Origin: Bacillus sp. (in: firmicutes)
GTDB taxonomy: Bacteria > Bacillota > Bacilli > Bacillales > Bacillaceae_J
Reading direction: 5' to 3'
Assembly: GCA_012842745.1 (NCBI GenBank)
Contig: DUSF01000048.1
Span: 62,001 to 126,000 of the forward strand
DNA length: 64,000 nucleotides
Positions 37,063-47,694 of this stretch are shown one piece after another. Position 1 is the first letter of the stretch. Each line of letters begins with the position of its first letter. The notes under the pieces were generated by a model, which saw only the letters and a program-made list of their open reading frames with translations, did not search any database and had not been told where the DNA came from. The translations under genes and the position numbers were made by a program.

Positions 37063-37174
37063 GTTTGTCCCTCCATCAAAATTGTTTTCGTCCACACCAT
37101 TAATATGTCCACAATTTTTTGGAGTCATGAAAAAAAATTTGAAAATCTACATCCATTTTTGGGTGAATTTTTCA

Positions 37175-38113
37175 TTACATCGTAAAACGATGGTTTCCAA
37201 TATCAGAGACAACTTCTCGAGCGAGTAAAAATGGATTTGTCGTGTTTGCCTTGTTATAAAAATAAACAGCGTTTTTAACTGGTTTTTCTCCTTCTAACGC
37301 TTTTTTGGCAGCATTTATAGCACTTTGGCTAGGCTTAACAGTATTAATTCTGCCAGTCGCAACAGGAGTAAATTGTCCAGCCTCCATTATTACGTCTTTT
37401 ATCGTATTAGGGAAACGATTATCACGAACTCGATTTAAGATGACATTGCCAATCGCAACTTGACCGTTAAATGACTCTCCGCCAGCTTCGGCTTCAATTA
37501 ATTTTGCTAACAATAAAAGGTCTTCCTCATTTTGATTTTTCATGACATACGGAACGACAACCTTTAAATTTTCTTCTGGGCTAATCGCATCTGATGATAG
37601 TTTATTTCTTTCCTTAATTAATTCAGCAGTAGTATTAAATTGCTGACTGATTGAATATAAACTATCACCTTCTTGTACTTTGTAAAGCGGTATTGAATTC
37701 AATTGGATTGAATTACCATCCGTCCATTTCACATTTAAATGTAACATCTCCGCTACGGCGCGAATAGGTAAATATGTTCGTTCATATTTAATTAATGGAG
37801 GAACATCCATTATGTATTCGTCGCCATTCATAATAACTCGCCTTGCTTTTGGGTAAAATTTAAGTTGATCATAAATTGGTGACTGAATTAGAACTGTTTG
37901 TTCTGCACCTTTCCATTCAACAGCCGCTCCTAGTTGTTCCCCAACAAACCTTATCGGAACATACAGACGCTCATTTTCAACAAAAAGCGGCTCTTGAAAA
38001 GATACTAGCTGATCATTTACGTAAACTTGATAACTAGAGTTCGCATTTGCATTAGTCGGTAAAAAGGCCATTAATCCTATGACTAAGATAAACAATGCCC
38101 TAATTACTCCCAT
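37175..38113 (-). CDS. Secreted SleB/CwlJ-type cell wall hydrolase with stalk and LysM domains
   Basis: 312 residues. Signal peptide (ends TNANA near 25); a copper-amine-oxidase-N-like stalk repeat (VYVNDQLVSFQEPLFVEN and RVIMNGDEYIMDVPP); LysM YKVQEGDSLYSISQQFN near 145; and a C-terminal hydrolase_2 domain (LLAKLIEAEAGGESFNGQVAIGNVILNRV, cited in part) with the catalytic glutamate in EAEAGGE. This is the lytic transglycosylase fold of SleB/CwlJ/YkvT, which act on spore cortex or peptidoglycan. Confidence 0.88.
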   Translation of the reverse strand: MGVIRALFILVIGLMAFLPTNANANSSYQVYVNDQLVSFQEPLFVENERLYVPIRFVGEQLGAAVEWKGAEQTVLIQSPIYDQLKFYPKARRVIMNGDEYIMDVPPLIKYERTYLPIRAVAEMLHLNVKWTDGNSIQLNSIPLYKVQEGDSLYSISQQFNTTAELIKERNKLSSDAISPEENLKVVVPYVMKNQNEEDLLLLAKLIEAEAGGESFNGQVAIGNVILNRVRDNRFPNTIKDVIMEAGQFTPVATGRINTVKPSQSAINAAKKALEGEKPVKNAVYFYNKANTTNPFLLAREVVSDIGNHRFTM

Positions 38114-38308
38114 ACCATCACCTCTTTTTTGTAAGTTTTTTCACAAGTCGATGCTCTCGACTGCTGTTTTGAGTGTAGCATTGGATGGTATAACACTTCA
38201 TTAGTAGGTAGCTGGACATTTTTCCTTATTCAGGTAACCAAACTCCCACTTTAAGGCCGTCTGTGCTAGAATGATAGTAAGATTTTTTTGCTTAAGGGGG
38301 GCACTTTG

Positions 38309-38929
38309 ATGGATGGTTATGCCATAAGCTTTCAAAAAATAAAAAATAATCTGCCACACATTCTAGGCAACAAATCCTTCAAAACTTATGCCGTATTGGT
38401 ACCTTTGATAAAAACAAATGATGATATTGAGGTTATCTTCGAAGTACGTGCACACAGTTTAAGACGTCAACCAGGTGAAATTAGTTTTCCAGGCGGACGA
38501 ATCGATCAGGATGATGAAAATAGTAAAGCGGCTGCCATTAGGGAAACTTGTGAAGAATTGCAAATTAATAAGAAAGAGATTGACGTAATTGGCCCATTAG
38601 ATTTTTATGTTACTTCAACTGAAGCGATTATATACCCATATGTCGGCTGGATTGAAAAGAATTTAGCGGATATCTCTCCTAATTCAGCGGAAGTAAATGA
38701 GTTATTCACCGTTCCACTTTCATTTCTTTTAAAGGCTGAACCAGAAATTTATAGAGTCAACTATGAAGTACAGCCTGAAGACGATTTCCCTTTTCACCTT
38801 ATCCCAAACGGAAAAAATTATAATTGGCGCCAACGTGGTATGAGAGAATATTTTTATTATTATGAAGACAAGGTAATCTGGGGTATGACAGCGCGAATTC
38901 TTCACGAGTTTCTCGAAAAGTTAAAATAA
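38309..38929 (+). CDS. Nudix hydrolase, probable CoA pyrophosphatase
   Basis: 206 residues from ATG 38309 behind AAGGGGGG; the frame is open to a TTG at 38288. Nudix box around residue 60-85: GGRIDQDDENSKAAAIRETCEEL, here shortened to GGRID and RETCEEL, preceded by the UPF0035 signature LRRQPGEISFPGG that marks CoA-cleaving Nudix enzymes. Hydrolyses CoA to phosphopantetheine and 3',5'-ADP. Confidence 0.88.
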   Translation: MDGYAISFQKIKNNLPHILGNKSFKTYAVLVPLIKTNDDIEVIFEVRAHSLRRQPGEISFPGGRIDQDDENSKAAAIRETCEELQINKKEIDVIGPLDFYVTSTEAIIYPYVGWIEKNLADISPNSAEVNELFTVPLSFLLKAEPEIYRVNYEVQPEDDFPFHLIPNGKNYNWRQRGMREYFYYYEDKVIWGMTARILHEFLEKLK

Positions 38930-39008
38930 ATTTTTCTTTTCTTATATACAAAATCATCATTCAATTGTAGTCTTGGGATATAGATAATAGAAAGAGGAGT
39001 TTACAAAA

Positions 39009-39797
39009 ATGGTTAAAGCAATATTTTTCGATCTAGACGATACTTTATTATGGGATCAAAAAAGTGTAAAAGAGGCATTTGTTGGAACATGTCAAAAAGC
39101 AAAAGAAAAATATAATATCGATCCCGAATTGCTAGAGGAAGCTGTCCGAAATGAAGCTAGAGAGCTTTACAGCTCCTATGAAACATATCCGTTTACACAA
39201 ATGATTGGAATCAATCCATTTGAAGGTCTTTGGGGAAATTTTTTAGATGATCAAGATGACTTTAAAAAGTTGAGCCAAATTGTCCCTACTTATCGTAAAG
39301 ATGCCTGGACTCGCGGCTTAAGCGCACTTGGCATCGATGATTCCGATTTTGGCCATGAGTTAGGAGAACTTTTCCCAGCGATACGTCGAACAGTACCGTT
39401 TGTTTATGAGGAATCATTTCAAATCCTCGACCAATTAAAAGGAAAGTATAAACTTCTATTATTAACGAATGGCTCACCTGATTTGCAAAATACGAAACTA
39501 GCCATTACACCTGAAATTGCGCCTTATTTTGACCATATTGTTATTTCGGGTGACTATGGACGCGGCAAACCAGACCCTTCTATTTTCGAGCATGCTTTAA
39601 AATTAATGAATATAAATAGTGATGAAGCCATTATGGTAGGTGATAATTTATTAACAGACATCCTTGGGGCAACACGGGCAGGAATCAAATCCGTATGGAT
39701 TAATCGCCATAATAAAGAAAGACTTTCAGATGTTACCCCTACATATGAAATTAAACATCTTGAAGAGCTATTCTCCATTTTAGACGAACTAAAATAA
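39009..39797 (+). CDS. HAD superfamily hydrolase (YsaA-like)
   Basis: 262 residues. HAD motif [11 protein letters not shown] with the nucleophile D8, motif II LLTNGSP, motif III GRGKPDP and motif [15 protein letters not shown]; a four-helix cap lies between motif I and II. Length and cap resemble B. subtilis YsaA-like phosphatases. It is followed by a strong terminator. The substrate is unknown. Confidence 0.85.
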   Translation: MVKAIFFDLDDTLLWDQKSVKEAFVGTCQKAKEKYNIDPELLEEAVRNEARELYSSYETYPFTQMIGINPFEGLWGNFLDDQDDFKKLSQIVPTYRKDAWTRGLSALGIDDSDFGHELGELFPAIRRTVPFVYEESFQILDQLKGKYKLLLLTNGSPDLQNTKLAITPEIAPYFDHIVISGDYGRGKPDPSIFEHALKLMNINSDEAIMVGDNLLTDILGATRAGIKSVWINRHNKERLSDVTPTYEIKHLEELFSILDELK

Positions 39798-39808
39798 GTA
39801 TGAAATAA

Positions 39809-39842
39809 ACTGCTAGGGGTGGGAATCCCCTAGCGGTTTTAT
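39809..39842 (+). terminator. Terminator after the HAD hydrolase
   Basis: GCTAGGGG and CCCCTAGC form an eight-pair stem around a seven-base loop, followed by GGTTTTAT. Confidence 0.85.
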
Positions 39843-40138
39843 ACTTTCATTGTTGCTTTTTTTACTTCCTTTAATACTTGATTAATTTTACTGCGATGCT
39901 TCCATAAAAAATTAAGAAGATCATCGATATCATCAATCATCGTTTCCCCATCATCACAATAATTTTCTCCCATGCCATGGAATGACCATTGATTCTCTTT
40001 TTTCATAAGTGTATATTGGCCACCACGTTCTTTGTCATCAAATACAAAATAATGCTTTGCATTTTCAGAGTCAAAAGACGCAATATTTGTGAACTCTTCT
40101 AAAAACTCCATTGCGTCCAGTTTTTTCCTAATTATCAA
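39839..40138 (-). CDS. Hypothetical acidic protein, 99 aa
   Basis: 99 residues from a TTG start eight bases after AAAGGTGTG. Not recognised. A beta-rich middle (KHYFVFDDKERGGQYTLMKK, WSFHGMGENYC) is followed by an acidic helix DDIDDLLNFLWKHR. No signal peptide. It converges on the HAD gene. Confidence 0.55.
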   Translation of the reverse strand: MIIRKKLDAMEFLEEFTNIASFDSENAKHYFVFDDKERGGQYTLMKKENQWSFHGMGENYCDDGETMIDDIDDLLNFLWKHRSKINQVLKEVKKATMKV

Positions 40139-40359
40139 TTTCTACACACCTTTCATCATTTTCATTTTGAAAATATGTTGTTATATTAATACTTCGACAA
40201 AGAAACTATTTTCCTTGTAAAAAATTCAAAAAAGTTTTCGAGGTTATTCGCCAAACAGAAAAAAGACTACTAAAAAACTTTTTTATTGCCTTCTTCCACC
40301 TTTTTCTTTAGAATAAACAATATACAACTTAATACTAGGTACTAATAGGAGGTATAAAA

Positions 40360-40533
40360 TTGGATAATAAAGATACTTTCAAAGTCGTTAAACTGTTGCA
40401 GGACTTAACAAACTCATTAAGGGGAAATACGAATATTTATGATTCCCAGTATGTCGAAAGTGTAAAACACCGAATACCACAAATAGAACGAGCTTTTTTT
40501 GAATTAAAAAAATACTTCGATCAACAAAACTAA
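40360..40533 (+). CDS. Small hypothetical protein, 57 aa
   Basis: 57 residues from a TTG start seven bases after AGGAGG. Predicted helical and mildly basic: DTFKVVKLLQDLTNSLRG, then HRIPQIERAFFELKKYFDQ. No match recognised. The strong ribosome binding site supports translation. Confidence 0.55.
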   Translation: MDNKDTFKVVKLLQDLTNSLRGNTNIYDSQYVESVKHRIPQIERAFFELKKYFDQQN

Positions 40534-40627
40534 TTTTTTTTAGGATTTTTTATAAATGACCTCCTTCTACCGCAAAATTGAGCGCTTAGTCGATTCCGCC
40601 CTTTTAACTCTTCAAACTACAAAAAAA

Positions 40628-40672
40628 GAGCAAGCCCTGCAGAATTAAAGAAAACTCTACAAGATCTTGCCC
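40628..40672 (-). terminator. Leftward terminator of the 33-aa membrane peptide gene
   Basis: In the leftward RNA GGGCAAG..CTTGTAGA pairs with TCTGCAGG..CTTGCTC, followed by seven T (40621-40627). Several pairs are G-U on this strand but mismatched on the other, which fixes the direction. Confidence 0.8.
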
Positions 40673-40698
40673 ATTCATTTTTAATCAACAAATTAATA

Positions 40699-40800
40699 TT
40701 AATTGTTTTGTGATGCATTAACATCAGCAAGGCTGAATAACATAAACATAATGCCGACGCACACGAATAAAATATTTAAAACAACTGACCATTCTTCCAT
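40699..40800 (-). CDS. Single-helix membrane peptide, 33 aa
   Basis: 33 residues from ATG 40800, six bases after GGGGGTG. One hydrophobic helix (VVLNILFVCVGIMFMLFSL) with an acidic N-terminus MEEW and a polar tail. It has its own terminator, so it is a complete transcription unit. Function unknown. Confidence 0.6.
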   Translation of the reverse strand: MEEWSVVLNILFVCVGIMFMLFSLADVNASQNN

Positions 40801-40937
40801 TTTGATACACCCCCACAATAAATTAAACGATATACAAATACTATTCTATTTTATCAGGGAATTTTGCAGGTATATCTCTTAGTTTTTGACAATTTTTCAA
40901 CATTATTAAAATTTCACACAAAAAAGTATAAAAAGAC

Positions 40938-41672
40938 TTATTCCTTATCATCGTCCCCTTCAACAATTAACAAATCACCAACACCCATTTTAATTGTCAG
41001 ATTGATTTTCACTTTTGCTTTTTCGTAAGCATGATTGACAAATGTTTCTTTATTTTCAGCAATTAGTCCTTCCGTTTCCACTTTGCCTATGCCGCTTTGG
41101 ACGAATATTTTCATACCGACATTTTTCGGAGCAATAAGCTTTGCTTTACCCATTCCCGACTCAATCGTAACGTCGAAAGCCTTCTTATAATCTCCATCCA
41201 TATTAATCGTTGTTTCGCCCATACCAGTAAAAATTTCAGCACCTTCGAGCTGTAACATGCGCAAATCCAACAAATTTGTACCCGCACCGGTTTTTACAAA
41301 AAGATTTACCGGTAACGTATTGTTTAATAATATGTTTCCATCATATTTTAGACCTTCTATATTGCCAAGTGGGACATTCATATTACTTTGTTGGATTGAT
41401 AGTTGCCCTCTCTCAGCGGAAATCTGATAATCAACAACAGGTTTTAGCTTTTCAACATTGTATGTAAAATCGACTTCGGCCGCTTTGGAAGTGCTACTAT
41501 TAATCGTTATGTCTCCCACCCCAAGCCTAATAGAAACATCTAATCCTTTCACATCTTCAATGTTAATACTAGTTTTATCAGACTGAATATCGCTAGTCTC
41601 GATACCGCCACAAGATGCTAACAATAGTATAATAAAAACGAACATGATCATCTTTAAGTACAGTTTCTTCAT
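40938..41672 (-). CDS. Toast-rack-domain lipoprotein
   Basis: 244 residues. Signal peptide with lipobox LLASC near residue 20, then a repeated beta-helix of short strands with GVGDI, GAGTN, GMGET, GMGKA, GIGKV and GVGDL at turn positions. That regular G-x-G pattern is the hallmark of the toast_rack/LiaF-like beta-helix family (DUF2154/DUF4097 group). Such proteins are attached outside the membrane; a role in envelope stress sensing is possible but not shown. Confidence 0.7.
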   Translation of the reverse strand: MKKLYLKMIMFVFIILLLASCGGIETSDIQSDKTSINIEDVKGLDVSIRLGVGDITINSSTSKAAEVDFTYNVEKLKPVVDYQISAERGQLSIQQSNMNVPLGNIEGLKYDGNILLNNTLPVNLFVKTGAGTNLLDLRMLQLEGAEIFTGMGETTINMDGDYKKAFDVTIESGMGKAKLIAPKNVGMKIFVQSGIGKVETEGLIAENKETFVNHAYEKAKVKINLTIKMGVGDLLIVEGDDDKE

Positions 41673-41878
41673 TATTTTGTTTCCTCCTTAAACTAGACTT
41701 CATCATAAGCATACCTGCTTATTATAACAAAAAGAACGATTATCATCATTTATTCACTAAATATTTAAATAAAATTATGAAAATTAGTTGCACATTGTTA
41801 TATAATGTGACTATTAATAGTGTTATACGAATTCTTGAAGTGGCCCTTGTCGTTCATCGTTAGAAAGGTTGTGAAAGA

Positions 41879-43786
41879 ATGTCAAAGACAGGGAAAGATA
41901 TGAAAAAAGGATTGCGATTTGCGTTTGTTTTTACTTCCATTTATTTTATCATTGGAATAATTGGAATTTCTGTAGTAGACTTATTAATTAATAGTTATAG
42001 AGAATGGTTCTTTTTACTAATAACGACGGTCATCATGTTTTATATTTCATTAAAATTCGTATATCGTGACCGTGAACAAATCAAAACGCTAGTTAAACAA
42101 CAATTGGAGCTTAAAATTTATAAATCTATTTTTGAGCAAATGAACGAAGGTCTTGTCATTACAAATAAGCATGAAAAAATTTTATCAGTAAACCCATCAT
42201 TTACAGTAATGACAGGATATCGCGAAGATGAGGTGATCGGGAAAACCCCCGCGATTTTAAGCTCTGGCATTCACTCCCATGAATTTTACGAAAATATGAA
42301 AACTGAATTACAAAATAACGGGCGCTGGCAAGGCGAAATCGTCAATCAAAGAAAAAATGGTCAAATATTCCCTGAGCAGCTTAGCATTTCTGAGATTAGA
42401 AATATGGATGGGGAGATTACAAATTATATTGGCGTTTTTACAGATATTTCGCACCAACGAAAGGTTGAGGGGAAGATTGAATTTCTCACACATTATGATT
42501 CCTTTACAAAATTGCCGAAATTCAACTTATTTATGAAACATCTGCATAATTACATTACTGACGAGTTACTTGAACAGAAAAATTTTTCATTATTTATCGT
42601 TGACACTGCAAAATTAAAATCATTAAATGCGATGTACGGTCATAAAGTAGGCGATGATTTATTGCAAACATTAGCGATTCGCATTCAAACAAGATATAAA
42701 GGCTTGTTTATGGGCAGACTCAACTCAAAGGAATTTGCTATTATCCAACCACATTTTTATTCGGAAGATGACATCAAAAAAGAGGCGGCAAGTTTGTTAC
42801 AGGAAATTGAATTACCTTTTTATTATGAGGGGGAAGAGTTTTTCCTTTCAGCGACGATTGGCATTGGGATTTATCCACAACATGGGGCGACCGCAGATGA
42901 ATTATATAAAAATGCAACACTTGCCAAAACGGCCGCAAAAGAAGTTGGTTATAAATACCAAATATTCGGAAATGAACTTTTATCTAAAGTAAAAAGAAAA
43001 GTTTTACTAGAAAATCATTTAAAGAAAGCAATCGAAATGAACGAATTGCAAATGCATTATCAACCGCAAGTCGATATAAAAAACAATAATCTTGTCGGCT
43101 TTGAAGCATTAATTCGCTGGAATCATTCTAATTTTGGCACAATCCCACCTGCTGAATTTATTCCTTTGGCAGAGGAGTCTGGACTAATTATCGAAATTGG
43201 CGAATGGGTTTTAGAAACGGTTTGTTTACAAATAAAAGAATGGCATAATGCTGGAATCATTATTCCAAAAATATCGGTAAACTTGTCTCCTAAACAATTT
43301 CTAAATCATAATTTATTAAATCGGATTAAAAGTATCATCAATAAAACGAATGTTCAGCCGTCTTTTATTGAATTAGAAATAACCGAAAACATGAATCTAT
43401 TTCAAAATGAATCAGTTGTGCAAACGCTCATCAACCTTAAAAAGCTCGGGTTTCATTTATCAATTGACGACTTTGGAAAAGGGCATTCAAATTTAAGTTA
43501 CCTTCAGAAGCTACCAATTGATTCGATTAAAATAGACCGGACTTTCATTAGCGACCTTCCACAAAATAAAAATAACATTGCGCTAACAAAAGCAATCATT
43601 GCTATGGCCCATGAATTACAATTATCAGTTGTTGCCGAAGGAATTGAAACAAAAGAACAACTGGAATTTTTAAATGAGCACCATTGTAATATTGCCCAAG
43701 GGTTTTACTTAAGTAAAGCATTGCCTAGTGAGGAAATCGTTAAACTATTATTGAAAGTGGATGATGTATATCAGTTGGCTTTATAA
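41879..43786 (+). CDS. Membrane PAS-GGDEF-EAL protein, probable c-di-GMP phosphodiesterase
   Basis: 635 residues: two N-terminal membrane helices (about 15-60), a PAS domain with PAC (80-200), a GGDEF-like domain and an EAL domain. The GGDEF active site reads RLNSKEF, so cyclase activity is not expected. The EAL domain is intact (GFEALIRW, ELEITENM, DDFGKGHSNLSYLQKLPIDSIKID cited in part, VAEGIET). It should hydrolyse c-di-GMP at the membrane in response to a PAS signal. The start is ATG 41879, behind AAAGGTTGTGA. It precedes a chemoreceptor by about 45 bases. Confidence 0.9.
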   Translation: MSKTGKDMKKGLRFAFVFTSIYFIIGIIGISVVDLLINSYREWFFLLITTVIMFYISLKFVYRDREQIKTLVKQQLELKIYKSIFEQMNEGLVITNKHEKILSVNPSFTVMTGYREDEVIGKTPAILSSGIHSHEFYENMKTELQNNGRWQGEIVNQRKNGQIFPEQLSISEIRNMDGEITNYIGVFTDISHQRKVEGKIEFLTHYDSFTKLPKFNLFMKHLHNYITDELLEQKNFSLFIVDTAKLKSLNAMYGHKVGDDLLQTLAIRIQTRYKGLFMGRLNSKEFAIIQPHFYSEDDIKKEAASLLQEIELPFYYEGEEFFLSATIGIGIYPQHGATADELYKNATLAKTAAKEVGYKYQIFGNELLSKVKRKVLLENHLKKAIEMNELQMHYQPQVDIKNNNLVGFEALIRWNHSNFGTIPPAEFIPLAEESGLIIEIGEWVLETVCLQIKEWHNAGIIIPKISVNLSPKQFLNHNLLNRIKSIINKTNVQPSFIELEITENMNLFQNESVVQTLINLKKLGFHLSIDDFGKGHSNLSYLQKLPIDSIKIDRTFISDLPQNKNNIALTKAIIAMAHELQLSVVAEGIETKEQLEFLNEHHCNIAQGFYLSKALPSEEIVKLLLKVDDVYQLAL

Positions 43787-43829
43787 TTATGTATGTTAAT
43801 TCTTGATGGGATAAACGGAGGAAGTTTAT

Positions 43830-45890
43830 ATGAGACTAAAAGCAAAATTGATTATCGGGGTTTCTGGATTATCAGCCATCATCATCTTAATTTGTTCATT
43901 ATTTACGTATATGACAATTAAGAACTTCTCAAAAAATGTCGATGATTTAACAGTCGGACTATCGGAAGTCGTTAATAGGGATGTAAGTGGATTTTCGGGG
44001 CATTATTCTGGAACACTTACATATCTAGAAGGAAAGAATGTTGTTGATAAACTAGATAATATTATTCAATCACTTGAACTTCCTTTAAGTTCAAGTAAAA
44101 AAACAACAAATCCAACAGTCTTAAGACAGCTATTCCAAGCATTTGTAACTGAGAATCATTATATTTCCACGATGTATGCGGCAACAAATAACGGGATTTT
44201 TGCTTCTTATTCAAAAAATGGAACAGAACCAAAGCAAATATCCGGAGAGTGGTTTCAAAAAGCAAAACAATTAAAAGATGGAGAGTTTTATATCTCTAAT
44301 CTGCAGACGGAAAAAAGTGGTTTGCAATTCATTACAATCAGTACTCCGATGTATAGTAACAATCAATTTTCTGGTGTCATTGCAGCTGATTTAAATGCAA
44401 CACTATTAAGTGAATATATTTCACAGATTAAAGTTGGTGAAACTGGGTATATTGCTTTAATAGGTGCAGATTATTCCGTTATTGGTCATAAGGATATAAA
44501 ACTTGTTAAAGAAGGGAAAAAAGTAAATGACCTCCCGTTTTTTAAAGGAATAGATAAGGGAAGAATATTGTTAGATATTAACAAAATAACTTATCTGCCT
44601 ATCGTTCAGGAAAAAACCGGTTGGACGGTTTTATCAATCATTCCCCAGGAGGAAGTTTCTACCTTTACACAAACAATAGGCACCAATATGAGATCCAAAA
44701 TCACAGAAGCCAATACTCTAGCTGCAGCCAGCCTATCAAAGTTAGTATCGACTCAAGTCATCGTTATTGCGCTGTTGCTTGCGATATCGGTTGTTTTAAG
44801 TTGGTTAATTGCAAGATATTTCGTGAATCCATTAAATAGTGTCTCACAATTAATGGAATCAGTTTCTAATGGAGATCTTTCTAGCAAACTGCAAGTAAAA
44901 TCAAAGGACGAAATCGGTGTTTTATTGGAATCTGTTAATAAAACGATTGATAGCTTAAGGGAAATGGTAACAAAAATTAATACACTTGCACTTGAAGTTG
45001 ATAATAGTTCAACTATTTTAAACGAGCAAGCTGAGATTTCAAGTTCGGTTGCCAAAATAATAAACGACGCGATGGGCGAAGTTTCAATAGGAGCAGACAA
45101 ACTTAGCTCCGATATGTTCACGGTTACAAGCAATGTAGAGCAAAACGCGAATTCCATTCAATCTATGTCCGAAAGTATTGCAACGATTGCAACACAAGCA
45201 AGGAAAACGAAAGATGTTTCCTCGGATGGCAAATTGGCGATGGAGAAAATGAAAGAAAATATGGACGTCATTGTAAAGCAATCTGTCGAATCGAGCAATA
45301 TTATGAAAACACTTGATTCAAGGTTAAAGCAAATAAGTGATATTACAAAATTAATCTATGATATTGCTGAACAGACGAATTTACTCTCTTTAAATGCTTC
45401 AATCGAGGCTGCAAGAGCAGGTGAACATGGCAAAGGCTTTGCTGTAGTTGCCCAAGAAGTGAAAAAGCTAGCCGAACAATCAAGCGAATCAGTTGAAAAA
45501 GTGACAACATTAATCACCGAGATTTTAACCGATTCTTCAAAGGCTTTAACGAATATTGATGAAAGCAAAAAGTCAGTGGAAGAAGGCTCACATGTAGTCA
45601 ATGACAGCGAAAGAAATTTCCATCACATTGTTACCTATATTGATGATTTATCAAATAATATTGAAAATATTGCTGCCACTGCCGATGAAATTTCAAACCG
45701 TAGCAACGATATTTTTATCTCCATTGAAAGAGTGACGAATATTAGTCAATCAACAACAGCCGGGGTTGAAGAAGTAACAGGTTCAACTGACGAACAAATG
45801 GATGCCGTCGAAAAAGTTAAGGATATATCTTGTAAGCTCCAGAAATTAACGAATGAATTAAAACAATCCGTCGGACAATTTAGACTATAG
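43830..45890 (+). CDS. Methyl-accepting chemotaxis protein with dCache sensor
   Basis: 686 residues. Membrane helix 7-29, an extracellular double-Cache domain (35-300; [19 protein letters not shown] and [20 protein letters not shown]), a second helix near 310, HAMP and the signalling hairpin [28 protein letters not shown], cited in part. It senses a small molecule outside the cell. It follows the EAL gene and precedes the radical SAM gene on the same strand with gaps under 50 bases, so the three may be co-transcribed. Confidence 0.92.
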   Translation: MRLKAKLIIGVSGLSAIIILICSLFTYMTIKNFSKNVDDLTVGLSEVVNRDVSGFSGHYSGTLTYLEGKNVVDKLDNIIQSLELPLSSSKKTTNPTVLRQLFQAFVTENHYISTMYAATNNGIFASYSKNGTEPKQISGEWFQKAKQLKDGEFYISNLQTEKSGLQFITISTPMYSNNQFSGVIAADLNATLLSEYISQIKVGETGYIALIGADYSVIGHKDIKLVKEGKKVNDLPFFKGIDKGRILLDINKITYLPIVQEKTGWTVLSIIPQEEVSTFTQTIGTNMRSKITEANTLAAASLSKLVSTQVIVIALLLAISVVLSWLIARYFVNPLNSVSQLMESVSNGDLSSKLQVKSKDEIGVLLESVNKTIDSLREMVTKINTLALEVDNSSTILNEQAEISSSVAKIINDAMGEVSIGADKLSSDMFTVTSNVEQNANSIQSMSESIATIATQARKTKDVSSDGKLAMEKMKENMDVIVKQSVESSNIMKTLDSRLKQISDITKLIYDIAEQTNLLSLNASIEAARAGEHGKGFAVVAQEVKKLAEQSSESVEKVTTLITEILTDSSKALTNIDESKKSVEEGSHVVNDSERNFHHIVTYIDDLSNNIENIAATADEISNRSNDIFISIERVTNISQSTTAGVEEVTGSTDEQMDAVEKVKDISCKLQKLTNELKQSVGQFRL

Positions 45891-45914
45891 AATTGATTAA
45901 AGGAGCTTCATTTC

Positions 45915-47678
45915 ATGAATATTATTTGCTCTACGTTAAACGCCAAATTTATTCATACTAGCCTTTCATTACGATATTTAAAAGCTTATGCTGAACCCGA
46001 ATTTATGATACAAATGGCTGAGTATACAATCAATGATCCCATTATGAATATCGTTTCAGACTTGTATCGAAAAAAGCCGGATATAATCGGTTTTAGCTGC
46101 TACATTTGGAATATCGAAGAGACGATTAAAGTAATTAAGATGCTAAAAAAAATAAAACCTGAAATGGTCATCATTTTGGGTGGACCTGAAGTAACATATG
46201 ACACATTGGAATGGATGGAGAGAATAAAAGAAGTAGATTTCATTGTTATCGGTGAAGGGGAAGGTACATTTAAAGCATTGCTAAGCGAAATTACATCACA
46301 ACAGAAGTATCAAAGTGTAGCTGGCATTGCTTATCGTAATGGCGAGGAGGTTTGTATAAATCAGCCACGAGAAAAGCTTGATTTGTCAACAATCCCCTCC
46401 CCTTACCGTTTTCCCGAGGATATCCCTAACTTGTCAAAGCGAGTTGTATATATTGAGACAAGCCGTGGATGTCCTTTTACTTGTCAATTTTGTCTCTCCT
46501 CGATTGAAGTAGGTGTTCGTTATTTTAATCGCGAAAAAATTAAAGAAGATATTTTATATTTAATGGAGCATGGTGCGAAAACGATTAAATTTGTTGATCG
46601 GACCTTTAATATAAGCAGAAGCTATGCAATGGAAATGTTTCAATTTTTAATTGACCACCACTATCCAGATACAGTCTTTCAATTTGAAATTACTGCGGAT
46701 ATTATGCGGCCTGAAGTACTCCAATTTCTTAACGAGCATGCACCAGTTGGATTATTTCGTTTTGAAATTGGGATTCAATCTACAAATGATTATACGAATG
46801 CGTTAGTCAAAAGAAAACAAAATTTCGAGAAGCTGGCACGGACAGTAAAAATGGTCAAAGAAGGTGGAAAAATAGCCCAGCATTTAGATTTGATTGCCGG
46901 CTTACCTGAGGAAAATTATGCTTCATTTAGAAAAACATTTAATGATGTTTTTGCCTTTGAACCAGAAGAATTGCAGCTTGGCTTCTTGAAAATGCTGCGC
47001 GGTACAGGGCTTAGAAGAGATGCTGGACAGTACGGTTATATTTACGAGGACCATTCCCCATATGAAATTTTAGGCAATAACGTCCTGCCCTTTCATGATA
47101 TTTTACGGATACAACAAGTCGAAGATGTCCTTGAAAAATATTGGAATGCCCACCGCATGGATACAACTTTGCTTTATTTAGTATGGCAAATTTTCGACTC
47201 ACCATTTGATTTCTTCCAAGAATTCGGCACATATTGGGATAAACAAGAGTGGAGCAAAATTGGCCATCAGCTTGAGGATTTATTTGATAGACTATTTCAG
47301 TTTTTAAGTTCGAAAAACAGGCTACCATTACCTATCATTGAGGCAATGATGAAATATGATTACCTGATTGGTAAAACACACAAACCGCGCAAACCATGGT
47401 GGCAGGACAAATTTAACAAGAACTTACGATCAAACTATTTAAAAATTCTGAGCGAAGCACCTTCCATATTAGGCGAGGAATTTAGAGACCTTACATTGTC
47501 GGAAAAAGATTTACATAAGCATACGATAATGGAGATCATTCCATTTAACATTGAACATTATCTTGCAACAGGCTCGATTAGCATGGAAAATACATTGATG
47601 CTTATCTTTTATAGCCCTGCAGAAAAGAGAAGTAAGCTCTATACAGGGCCATTAACAGAAGTGGAAAGGCTGATGTAA
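45915..47678 (+). CDS. B12-binding domain radical SAM protein (DUF4080 type)
   Basis: 587 residues. The N-terminal B12-binding fold (1-140) has IIGFSCYIWNIEETIK and ILGGPEVTYD; the radical SAM core carries the CPFTCQFC motif near residue 190 (C-x3-C-x2-C) and continues to about 400. The C-terminal DUF4080 extension has KPWWQDKFNK. Such proteins use cobalamin plus SAM for difficult methylations or rearrangements; the substrate is unknown. Note the dedicated B12 operon in the same window. Confidence 0.85.
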   Translation: MNIICSTLNAKFIHTSLSLRYLKAYAEPEFMIQMAEYTINDPIMNIVSDLYRKKPDIIGFSCYIWNIEETIKVIKMLKKIKPEMVIILGGPEVTYDTLEWMERIKEVDFIVIGEGEGTFKALLSEITSQQKYQSVAGIAYRNGEEVCINQPREKLDLSTIPSPYRFPEDIPNLSKRVVYIETSRGCPFTCQFCLSSIEVGVRYFNREKIKEDILYLMEHGAKTIKFVDRTFNISRSYAMEMFQFLIDHHYPDTVFQFEITADIMRPEVLQFLNEHAPVGLFRFEIGIQSTNDYTNALVKRKQNFEKLARTVKMVKEGGKIAQHLDLIAGLPEENYASFRKTFNDVFAFEPEELQLGFLKMLRGTGLRRDAGQYGYIYEDHSPYEILGNNVLPFHDILRIQQVEDVLEKYWNAHRMDTTLLYLVWQIFDSPFDFFQEFGTYWDKQEWSKIGHQLEDLFDRLFQFLSSKNRLPLPIIEAMMKYDYLIGKTHKPRKPWWQDKFNKNLRSNYLKILSEAPSILGEEFRDLTLSEKDLHKHTIMEIIPFNIEHYLATGSISMENTLMLIFYSPAEKRSKLYTGPLTEVERLM

Positions 47679-47694
47679 ATCAGCCTTTCACTAT

